DNA from: Billgrantia saliphila
GTDB lineage: Bacteria; Pseudomonadota; Gammaproteobacteria; Pseudomonadales; Halomonadaceae
DNA: 64,000 nucleotides
Reading direction: 5' to 3'
Assembly (NCBI RefSeq): GCF_002930105.1
Contig: NZ_PJRN01000012.1
Location: 62,001 to 126,000, forward strand
The position numbers and the translations under genes were made by a program. The notes beneath the pieces are model-generated. The model searched no databases. It was given only the letters and a program-made list of their open reading frames with translations, and was not told where the DNA came from. Of this stretch, positions 57,677 to 64,000 are shown piece after piece. Numbering within the stretch: position 1 is the stretch's first letter; each line of letters starts with the position of its first letter.

Positions 57677-58345
57677 TCAGAAGCCACGAAACGTGGCGAT
57701 GCTCGCCAGCGGCTCGCGCTCGGTGATGAAATGATTCTCCGGCGCCTCGGTGTCCTCATGCCCCAGGGCGATGGCGCACAGCACCAGTTCGTTGTCGCCG
57801 AGCCCGAGCTGCTCGCGGATGATCGCGTGGTACCAGGCCAGCGCGGCCTGGGCGCAGGTGTGCAGGCCCTGGCCGCGGGCGGCCAGCATCAGGCTCTGGA
57901 TCAGCATGCCGGCGTCCATGTAGCTGCCGGCCTCGAGTCGCCGGTCCAGCGTGACGATCAAAGCCACCGGAGCGTCGAAGAAGTGGAAGTTGCGGCGCAT
58001 CTGCTCATGGCGCCGGGCCTTGTCCTCACGCGCTATGCCTAGGGTCTCGTAGAGCCCGTAGCCGCAGCGCTGGCGGCGCTCGCGGTAGGGTTCGAACCAT
58101 TGGCTGGGATAGTAGGTGTATTCGGGTTGGTGTTCTTCGCCGCTGTCGAAGGCGCCGAGGATGGCGTCGCTCAGGCGCTGTTGCGCCTCGCCCGCCACCA
58201 CGTGCACCTTCCACGGCTGGATATTGTTGCCGCTAGGGGCGCGGCCGGCCACCTCGATGATGTGCGCCACGCTCTCGCGGCTCACCGGGACGGGCAGGAA
58301 GCGGCGTACGGATTTGCGGCTGCGGATGGCGTCGTCGACGTGCAT
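57677..58345 (-). CDS. Nitroreductase-family FMN oxidoreductase
   Basis: The product has 222 residues from ATG 58345 (GAGGAG site). DAIRSRKSVRRFLPVPVSRESV and RAPSGNNIQPWKVHVV are the FMN-binding N-terminal features; DAGMLIQSLMLAARGQGLHT is the dimer-helix region. These enzymes reduce nitro groups, quinones or flavins; some carry out oxidative steps. It is on the strand of the cyclohexanecarboxylate genes and 63 bases downstream of the ABC binding protein, separated by a hairpin. Its role is uncertain. Confidence 0.87.
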   Translation of the reverse strand: MHVDDAIRSRKSVRRFLPVPVSRESVAHIIEVAGRAPSGNNIQPWKVHVVAGEAQQRLSDAILGAFDSGEEHQPEYTYYPSQWFEPYRERRQRCGYGLYETLGIAREDKARRHEQMRRNFHFFDAPVALIVTLDRRLEAGSYMDAGMLIQSLMLAARGQGLHTCAQAALAWYHAIIREQLGLGDNELVLCAIALGHEDTEAPENHFITEREPLASIATFRGF

Positions 58346-58373
58346 GGTGACTCCTCGCAAAACAGGGCTGGAT

Positions 58374-58403
58374 AGCCGGGCGCTGGCGGGCAGCGGCCCG
58401 GCT
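58374..58403 (-). terminator. Hairpin after the ABC binding-protein gene
   Basis: AGCCGGGC-GCTG and CAGC-G-GCCCGGCT pair over 12 bp with one bulged G. On the minus strand it follows the binding-protein stop and precedes a short TGTTTTG tract. It probably reduces read-through to the nitroreductase gene. Confidence 0.65.
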
Positions 58404-58408
58404 GAGCG

Positions 58409-59632
58409 TCAGGAATTGACCAGATGACAGCCGCTCTGCTCCAGCGGCAGGAAAGCCTCATCGCCCGAAATGGTACGCAGGATGCGGTAGAGGTCCCATT
58501 CGCCTTCGGATTCGTCCGGCGACTTAACCTCCACCAGGTACATATCGTGAACCATGCGGCCGTCCTCACGGACTCTGCCGTTGGTGGCGAACATGTCGTT
58601 GACCGGCGTCTCGCCCATCCAGGCGCGCAGTGTATCGGCATCGTCTGTGCCGGTGGCTTCGATGGCGTTAAGGTAGTGCATCACGCTGGAATAGACCCCG
58701 GCCTGGACCATGGTCGGCATGCTGCCGACGCGCTCGAAGTAGCGCTGCGCCCAGGCGCGGGAGTCGTCGTTCATGTCCCAGTACCAGCCGGTGGTGAGTT
58801 GCATGCCCTGGGTGGTCTCCAGGCCCAGCGCATGAATGTCGTTGAGGAACACCATCAGCCCCGCCAGCGCCTGACCCGATTCCGCCAGTCCGAACTGGCC
58901 GGCGGTGTTGATCGCGTTGACCGTATCGGCGCCGGCGTTGGCCAGGCCGACGATCTTCGCCCCGGAGCCCTGGGCCTGCAGTAGGTAGGAGGAGAAGTCG
59001 GCGGTGTTCAGCGGGTGGCGCACCTTGCCCAGTACCTGACCGCCGCTTGCTTCCACCACCTTCTCCACGTCCGCCTCCAGCGAGTGGCCGAAGGCGTAGT
59101 CGGCGGCGATGATGAACCAGGTGTCGCCGCCCTCCTCGACGATGGCGCGGGTCGAGCCGTTGGACATGGCGTGGGTGTCGTAGACCCACTGGATATGGTT
59201 GGGCGTGCAATGCTCGTTTGTCACGCTGAGAGCGGCGGCGCCGGCCACCATACCGATCTTGTCGTGCTCGGCAAGCAGTTGGGTGGCGGCGATGGTGACC
59301 GATGAGGCGACCAGCCCGCCGACCATGTCGACGTTGCGCTGGTCGATCCACTCGCGCACGGTGTTGGCGCCCACATCGGCGCTGTTGCGGTCGTCGGCGC
59401 TGAACACCTCGATGGGTGCGCCGTGGAGGCTGCCGCCGTGGTCCTCCACGGCCATGCGCAGCGCTTCGAGCCCGCCTGGCCCGGCCAGGTCGCGGTAGGG
59501 GCCGGACATGTCGGCAAGGTAGCCGATGCGGATCTCATTGTCGCTGATCTCGGCCTGGGCGCTACCGGCGGCGAGCGCCACGGCCAGGCCCAGTAGGCCG
59601 CCTTTTAAGGTGAAGTGACGTTTTACGGACAT
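58409..59632 (-). CDS. ABC transporter binding protein, branched-chain amino acid/aromatic acid type
   Basis: The product has 407 residues from ATG 59632 (AGGAG site), with a signal peptide ending near SAQAE. IRIGYLADMSGPYRDLAGPGGLEALRMAVEDHGG is the LivK-type type I periplasmic fold; NHIQWVYDTHAMSNGSTRAIVEEGGDTWFII fits the subgroup that binds aromatic or alicyclic acids. Its permease and ATPase genes are not adjacent. Located beside aliB, badI and badH, it may bind cyclohexanecarboxylate or benzoate-type acids. Confidence 0.88.
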   Translation of the reverse strand: MSVKRHFTLKGGLLGLAVALAAGSAQAEISDNEIRIGYLADMSGPYRDLAGPGGLEALRMAVEDHGGSLHGAPIEVFSADDRNSADVGANTVREWIDQRNVDMVGGLVASSVTIAATQLLAEHDKIGMVAGAAALSVTNEHCTPNHIQWVYDTHAMSNGSTRAIVEEGGDTWFIIAADYAFGHSLEADVEKVVEASGGQVLGKVRHPLNTADFSSYLLQAQGSGAKIVGLANAGADTVNAINTAGQFGLAESGQALAGLMVFLNDIHALGLETTQGMQLTTGWYWDMNDDSRAWAQRYFERVGSMPTMVQAGVYSSVMHYLNAIEATGTDDADTLRAWMGETPVNDMFATNGRVREDGRMVHDMYLVEVKSPDESEGEWDLYRILRTISGDEAFLPLEQSGCHLVNS

Positions 59633-59722
59633 ACGAACTCTCCTGCCTCGTCGCATGACGAAGCCATTGTTGTTGTGGTTCGAAAGGGTGTGTCGCTAAC
59701 GGTCGGTTTGAATGGTGGGTGG

Positions 59723-60205
59723 TCAGCTCTCCTCATGCTCGGCAATGAGGGCATCCTGCATGGCGATGGCTTCCAGGTCCTTCTGAAACTTGTTGAGGTA
59801 GTGCAGCAGGCTCACCGTCTCGTCGAAGGTGAAGTTCGAAAGTCCCTGGGCGTAGAACTCATGGATCTTCGGCTGCAGGCTCTCCCAGAAGGCGCGGCCC
59901 TTGTCGGTGAGCAGAATCAGGCGCGCGCGCTTGTCCTCGGGGTGCGGTATGCGCTGCACGTGGTCGTCCCGCTCCAGCCTCTTGAGCACGCCATCGAGAC
60001 TCTGGCGGCTGACGATCAGGTATTCGGTGAGCTGGTTGAAGGAGACGCCGTCCTCATACCCCTTGCGCGACAGGGCGCCCAGCACGGCCCACTGGACCGT
60101 GGTGAGGCCGACCTGACCGACCGTCTGCTTCTGCAGGATGTTGCTGGCCTGGAAGAGACGGAAAAACAGCCGGTTGGCCACGCTCTTGTCGTCCTGAATC
60201 GCCAT
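59723..60205 (-). CDS. badR: MarR-family regulator (BadR-like)
   Basis: The product has 160 residues from ATG 60205, chosen for its AAAGGAG site; a longer form from 60277 would overlap the aliB stop but has no ribosome site. Winged helix: VGLTTVQWAVLGALSRKGYEDGVSFNQLTEYLIVSRQSLDGVLKRLERDDHVQRIPHPEDKRARLILLTDKG. In Rhodopseudomonas palustris the MarR protein BadR controls badHI and aliAB by sensing a pathway CoA thioester. The gene set here is the same, so BadR is the likely equivalent. Confidence 0.85.
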   Translation of the reverse strand: MAIQDDKSVANRLFFRLFQASNILQKQTVGQVGLTTVQWAVLGALSRKGYEDGVSFNQLTEYLIVSRQSLDGVLKRLERDDHVQRIPHPEDKRARLILLTDKGRAFWESLQPKIHEFYAQGLSNFTFDETVSLLHYLNKFQKDLEAIAMQDALIAEHEES

Positions 60206-60273
60206 CGATGGCACTCCTTTGTCGAGCAGCGCCGCCAGGCGAAGGTCAGGGCATCCGGTCGCGATGAGGTGGG

Positions 60274-61413
60274 TCATCTGGGCACTGCCTGGCGGGCGAT
60301 GATGTTTTTCATGATCTGGGCGGTACCGTCACCGATCTGCAGCCCCAGCACGTCGCGCATGCGCTGGGAGAAGGGCATGTCCTCGCCCCAGCCGGTGTGG
60401 CCGTGGGCCAGCATGCACTGCTTGATCGCATCGAAGGCGAGCTTCGGCCCCCACCACTTGTTCATGGCCGCTTCGCTGGTGTGGGGCAGCGCGTTGTCCT
60501 TCAGCCATAGGGCGTAATAGCACTGCAGGCGGGCCGCCTGGACGTAGGTCTGGTACTCCGCCAGCGGATGGGTCAGGCCCTGGAAGGCGGAAAGCTTGTG
60601 GCCGAAGGCCTCACGCTCGGTGAGCCACTGCCAGGTCTCGTCCAGCGACTGCTGTGCCACCGCCAGGCATTGCAGGCCGATCAGCGCGCGGCTGTAGTCG
60701 AAGCCCTGCATCACCTGCTTGAAGCCTTGGCCCTCGTCGCCGAGCATGTGATCGGCCGGTACCGCGACATTGTCGAAGAAAATCGAGCCCCGGCCAATGG
60801 CGCGCTGCCCGGAATCCTCAAAGCGGCTGGTGAAAATGCCTGGCGAATCCATCGGCACCAGGAAGGCGCTGATGCCGGAAGCGCGCTGCTCCTGGGTACC
60901 GGAGCGGGCGAAGACCACCGCCACGTCGGCCTGGTCGGCCATGGAGATGGAGGTCTTCTCACCTTTGAGCAAGAAGTTGGAGCCGGCGCGGGTGGCCTTG
61001 AGCTTGAGGTTGGCGGCGTCCGAGCCACCGTGGGGCTCGGTCAGCGCGATGCAGGCGATCTTGCGTCCGGCGGTGATGCCTCCGAGCCACTCCCGAGCCA
61101 GTTCGGGGCGGGCGTAGCGGGCGAGGATCTGGCCGTTGAGCGAGGCCAGCAGTGGCAGGTAAGCGACGTTGAAATCGCCGCGGGCGATCTCCTCGACGAT
61201 GATGCCGCTGGTCACGCAGTCCAGGCCGCTGCCGCCGTACTCCTCGGGCAGCTCGCCGCCTAGGCAGCCCATCTCGCCGAGTTGGGCGACGATGTCGCGC
61301 TCGATGCGAGCCTCCTGCTCGCGGGCCCGGTAGCGCGGCGCCAGGGCGACGGCGGCCAGCCGCGCCACGCTCTCGCGAATGGCCTGTTGCTGTTCGGTAA
61401 AGGCAAAGTTCAT
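60274..61413 (-). CDS. aliB: Cyclohexanecarboxyl-CoA dehydrogenase-type acyl-CoA dehydrogenase
   Basis: The product has 379 residues of the acyl-CoA dehydrogenase family. EYGGSGLDCVTSGIIVEEIARGDFNVAYL, CIALTEPHGGSDAANLK (FAD and substrate loop) and the C-terminal YQTYVQAARLQCYYALWLK / HGHTGWGEDMPFSQRMRDVLGLQIGDGTAQIMKN are present. With badI, badH and an aliA ligase, it most likely oxidises cyclohexanecarboxyl-CoA to the 1-ene. A GAGG site precedes the ATG. Confidence 0.9.
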   Translation of the reverse strand: MNFAFTEQQQAIRESVARLAAVALAPRYRAREQEARIERDIVAQLGEMGCLGGELPEEYGGSGLDCVTSGIIVEEIARGDFNVAYLPLLASLNGQILARYARPELAREWLGGITAGRKIACIALTEPHGGSDAANLKLKATRAGSNFLLKGEKTSISMADQADVAVVFARSGTQEQRASGISAFLVPMDSPGIFTSRFEDSGQRAIGRGSIFFDNVAVPADHMLGDEGQGFKQVMQGFDYSRALIGLQCLAVAQQSLDETWQWLTEREAFGHKLSAFQGLTHPLAEYQTYVQAARLQCYYALWLKDNALPHTSEAAMNKWWGPKLAFDAIKQCMLAHGHTGWGEDMPFSQRMRDVLGLQIGDGTAQIMKNIIARQAVPR

Positions 61414-61438
61414 TCTGTTGTCCTCGCGCCGGGGGCCG

Positions 61439-62221
61439 TCACGTGTAGTACTTGCGGAACTGGGGCTTGCGCTTCTCCTTGAAGGCGGCCACCCCTTCGC
61501 GCGACTCGTCGGTCTCGTAGTAGAGACTCAGGGCCTGCATGCCCAGCGCGCCAATGCCGGCGATGTTCTCGCTGTCGGCATTGAACGAGCGCTTGGCGAT
61601 GGAGAGTGCGGTGGGGCTCTTCTCGAGGATCTCGTCGCACCAGCGACGCACCTCCTCGTTGAGCTGCTCGGGCGACACCACGGCATTGACCAGGCCCCAC
61701 TCCAGCGCCTGGGCGGCGCTGTACTTGCGGCACAGGTACCAGATCTCGCGAGCACGCTTCTCGCCTATGACCCGGGCGAGGTAGGCGGTGCCGAAGCCCG
61801 GGTCCACCGAGCCCACCTTGGGACCGACCTGGCCGAAGATGGCCGTGTCGGCAGCGATGGAGAGATCGCACACCACGTGCAGCACATGACCGCCGCCGAT
61901 GGCGAAACCGTTGACCCGGGCGATGACCGGCTTGGGCACCTGGCGGATCAGCGTCTGCAGCTCTTCCACCGGCAGGCCGATGATGCCGCGGCCATCGTAC
62001 TGCCCTTCATGGGCGCCCTGGTCGCCGCCGGTGCAGAATGCCTTGTCGCCGGCGCCGGTCAGTACGATCACGCCGATCGATTTGTCCCAGCCGGCGCGGT
62101 TGAAGGCGTCGAGCAGCTCCATGCAGGTCTGGCCGCGAAAGGCGTTGTAGCGCTCGGGGCGGTTGATGGTGATGGTCGCCACGCCGTCGGTGACGTCGTA
62201 GAGGATGTCTTCGTAGTTCAT
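61439..62221 (-). CDS. badI: 2-ketocyclohexanecarboxyl-CoA hydrolase
   Basis: The product is a 260-residue crotonase-family enzyme. ITINRPERYNAFRGQTC, FCTGGDQGAHEGQYDGRG, AIGGGHVLHVVCDLSIAADTAIFGQVGPKVGSVDPG and the C-terminus TDESREGVAAFKEKRKPQFRKY match BadI of Rhodopseudomonas closely from memory. BadI opens the ring by hydrating the 2-keto thioester to pimeloyl-CoA. MenB-like enzymes share the fold, but the GDQ-HDG-like loop and context favour BadI. Confidence 0.92.
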   Translation of the reverse strand: MNYEDILYDVTDGVATITINRPERYNAFRGQTCMELLDAFNRAGWDKSIGVIVLTGAGDKAFCTGGDQGAHEGQYDGRGIIGLPVEELQTLIRQVPKPVIARVNGFAIGGGHVLHVVCDLSIAADTAIFGQVGPKVGSVDPGFGTAYLARVIGEKRAREIWYLCRKYSAAQALEWGLVNAVVSPEQLNEEVRRWCDEILEKSPTALSIAKRSFNADSENIAGIGALGMQALSLYYETDESREGVAAFKEKRKPQFRKYYT

Positions 62222-62408
62222 TACATGAACCCCTTTTCGAAGCTGAATAGAGCCCAGGAAGCTGATGTTTCATGTCGCGAGCGAAGTTAGGTTGGTCGTC
62301 GCCGGAGCACAGAAACCGGAGCCTATGCGGTACTAGGTGAGGATTTCGCGCACCGCCGACGGCCATCTCTTCGCAAAGGGCGCGAGCGCAGCAATGCATC
62401 AGCGCTTA

Positions 62409-63176
62409 CTAGCCGGACATGGTCAGGCCGCCGGACACACTAATCACCTGGCCCGTGATGAAATCGGCATCATCGCTGGCGAGCAGGGCAATGATTCCGG
62501 GGTAGTCCTCGGGCTGGCCGATGCGGCGCATGGGCACGGCGTTGCGAAACGCCTCGAGCAGCTTCTCCGGGTCGCGGGAGGTCTCGGCGAAGCCCTGCAG
62601 CAATGCGGTGTCGGTGGGGCCGGGGCAGACCACGTTGAGCGTTACGCCCTTGGTGGCGAGCTCGCGGGCCAGCGTCTTGCTCAGACCCAGCAGCCCGGCC
62701 TTGCACGCGGCGTAGACCGCCTCGCCGGAGGAGCCGACCCGGGCGGCGTCGGAGGCGATATTGATCACTTTGCCGCCGCCGGCCTCGATCATCTTCGGCA
62801 GCACCACGTGATGCATGTTGAGCGCGCCGGTGAGGTTCACCGCGATCAGCGATTCCCACAGTGCCGGCTCGGTCTTGAGGAACGGCATGAAGCGATCGAA
62901 GCCGGCGTTGTTGACCAGTACCTTGGGCACGCCGAGTTCGGCCTCGATGCGCTCGACGGTATCAACGATGGCGGCGTAGTCGGTGATGTCGGCGCCATAG
63001 GCGCGGGCCTGGCCAGCGGCTTCGGCGATCAACTCCACCGTGGTGCGGGCGGCATCCAGGTCACGGTCGAGTACCGCCACCTTGGCACCTTCCTCGGCGA
63101 AGCGTCGGCATACGGCGCGGCCGATGCCGCCGCCGCCACCGGTAACGATGACGGTCGTGTGCTTGAGTCCTCTCAT
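62409..63176 (-). CDS. badH: 2-hydroxycyclohexanecarboxyl-CoA dehydrogenase
   Basis: The product is a 255-residue SDR: TGGGGGIGRAVCRRFAEEGAK, NNAGFDRFMPFLKTEPALWE, NIASDAARVGSSGEAVYAACK (catalytic Ser, Tyr and Lys) and C-terminal ITGQVISVSGGLTMSG, all characteristic of BadH. It oxidises the 2-hydroxy thioester to the 2-keto form used by BadI. It is 187 bases upstream of badI on the same strand; that gap holds no identifiable gene. The hydratase badK expected between AliB and BadH is not in the window. Confidence 0.92.
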   Translation of the reverse strand: MRGLKHTTVIVTGGGGGIGRAVCRRFAEEGAKVAVLDRDLDAARTTVELIAEAAGQARAYGADITDYAAIVDTVERIEAELGVPKVLVNNAGFDRFMPFLKTEPALWESLIAVNLTGALNMHHVVLPKMIEAGGGKVINIASDAARVGSSGEAVYAACKAGLLGLSKTLARELATKGVTLNVVCPGPTDTALLQGFAETSRDPEKLLEAFRNAVPMRRIGQPEDYPGIIALLASDDADFITGQVISVSGGLTMSG

Positions 63177-63243
63177 GCGGTTCTCTCTTCCTATCCAAAC
63201 GGCTATTCAAAGCGCTATGTGAACGGGCGAAGCGCGAGCAGTC

Positions 63244-64000
63244 TCAGGCCGACAGGGGCGGGACAGCCTGGTTGGCCTGCTCACGTAGCTTGAACTTCTG
63301 GATCTTTCCCGAGGGCGTGCGCGGCAGCTCGTCGAGCACTTCGAGAAACTCCGGCTGGTACTGGCGCGTCACCTGGCGCTCGGTAAGAAAGGCCGTGACC
63401 TCCGCGAGCGTCAGCGACTCGTGGCCCTCCTTGAGGGTGACGTAGGCGCACAGGCGCTCGCCCAGGCGCTCATCGGGGCGGCCCACCAGCGCCACGGCCT
63501 GGATCGCCGGGTGCTGGTAGAGCGCGTTCTCGATATCGACGATGGGAATGTTTTCGCCACCGCGGATCACCACGTCCTTGGAGCGCCCGGTGATGCGTAC
63601 GTAGCCCTGCTCGTCGAGCCGCGCCAGGTCGCCGGTGGGAAACCAGCCTTCCGCGTCCACGCCGTAGAGTTCGGGCTGCTTGAAGTAGCCGACGAACAGG
63701 CTGGCGCCGCGCACATAGAGCGGCCCCTCCTCGCCGGGCGGCAGGGTGTTGCCCTCCAGGTCGGTCACCTTGAGTTCCATGAAGGGCAGCGGCAGGCCGT
63801 CGGTGTGCACGGCGCGGGAAGGGTCGTCGCCGGGGCGGGTAGTCGTCACTGCGCCGTTCTCGGTCATGCCCCAGGCGGAGATGATGCGCGTCGGTAGGTT
63901 GCGGGCGGCCTTCTCCACCAGCGAGCTGGGGATCGGCGCGCCAGCACACATGAACAGCTTGAGCGACTGCAGGTCGGGGCCGTGAGCCTCGGCCTGCTCG
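63244..64000 (-). CDS. aliA: Cyclohexanecarboxylate-CoA ligase-type acyl-CoA synthetase, 5' end cut by window edge
   Basis: About 251 C-terminal residues of an AMP-forming acyl-CoA synthetase are visible, and the frame is still open at the right edge. AWGMTENGAVTTTRP is the A5 adenylation motif; GWFPTGDLARLDEQGYVRITGRSKDVVIRGGENI holds the A7-A8 motifs and GGENI; TPSGKIQKFKLRE has the A10 catalytic Lys. With badH, badI and aliB it most likely activates cyclohexanecarboxylate (AliA), although a benzoate or cyclohexene-carboxylate ligase is possible. Confidence 0.88.
   Translation of the reverse strand, partial: EQAEAHGPDLQSLKLFMCAGAPIPSSLVEKAARNLPTRIISAWGMTENGAVTTTRPGDDPSRAVHTDGLPLPFMELKVTDLEGNTLPPGEEGPLYVRGASLFVGYFKQPELYGVDAEGWFPTGDLARLDEQGYVRITGRSKDVVIRGGENIPIVDIENALYQHPAIQAVALVGRPDERLGERLCAYVTLKEGHESLTLAEVTAFLTERQVTRQYQPEFLEVLDELPRTPSGKIQKFKLREQANQAVPPLSA

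Overview
The window is GC-rich proteobacterial DNA (one hand-counted line inside pcaH is 40/60 G+C). It looks like a gammaproteobacterium, probably a Halomonadaceae member; I infer this from the TRAP transporters, the housekeeping genes (glnE, aroQ, dacB, dgkA) and the fused pcaD-pcaC gene, not from any search. Nearly all of it is coding and most of it is catabolic. I saw no rRNA, tRNA, CRISPR array or transposase.

Layout. 1-2740: housekeeping genes (TrmB-like methyltransferase end, SMR efflux protein, dacB, dgkA). 2795-9690: an L-fucose-type oxidative sugar cluster (lactonase, L-fucose dehydrogenase, mutarotase, sugar ABC transporter, Zn dehydrogenase) with a divergent FadR-type regulator. 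9759-13227: glnE and aroQ. 13313-30596: a protocatechuate (beta-ketoadipate) supercluster: AEC transporter, IclR regulator, tctCBA, CoA-transferase, SDR, pcaB, pcaIJ, pcaF, pcaL fusion, MFS transporter, pcaQ, pcaHG. 30959-33787: an isolated AT-richer gene for an SMC/RecF-like ATPase with a possible HEPN/DUF4145-like C-terminus. 33964-39763: flavin reductase, LysR regulator, and a benzoylformate decarboxylase / TRAP binding protein / benzaldehyde dehydrogenase operon. 39871-47905: an operon of unknown substrate (split transketolase, TRAP transporter, threonate-dehydrogenase-like enzyme, TIM-barrel isomerase, SDR, GntR regulator). 48394-57616: TRAP binding protein, vanBA, vanR, a complete TRAP transporter, AraC regulator and pobA. 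57677-64000: nitroreductase, ABC binding protein, and an aliB/badI/badH/aliA cyclohexanecarboxylate module with a MarR regulator.

How it fits together. Vanillate (vanAB) and 4-hydroxybenzoate (pobA) both give protocatechuate. PcaHG, PcaB, PcaL (CMD plus enol-lactonase), PcaIJ and PcaF take it to succinyl-CoA and acetyl-CoA, and every step is encoded here. Benzoylformate goes to benzaldehyde and benzoate, for which the ring-cleavage genes are not in the window.

The most informative signals are regulatory. (i) A 15-bp GTTCG-N5-CGAAC palindrome recurs in tandem with a constant 19-bp period upstream of tctC, the SDR, pcaB, pcaI and a TRAP operon 30 kb away, and singly upstream of the IclR gene, so it defines a probable IclR regulon. 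(ii) A perfect PcaQ box lies before pcaH. (iii) Three perfect TTGGATCCAA VanR operators occur, two 52 bp apart in the vanA-vanR gap and one inside vanR. (iv) Paired TGGTCAACCA sites lie upstream of the transketolase operon. The best candidates for undescribed biology are the kinase-less split-transketolase/TRAP operon and the solitary SMC-like ATPase.
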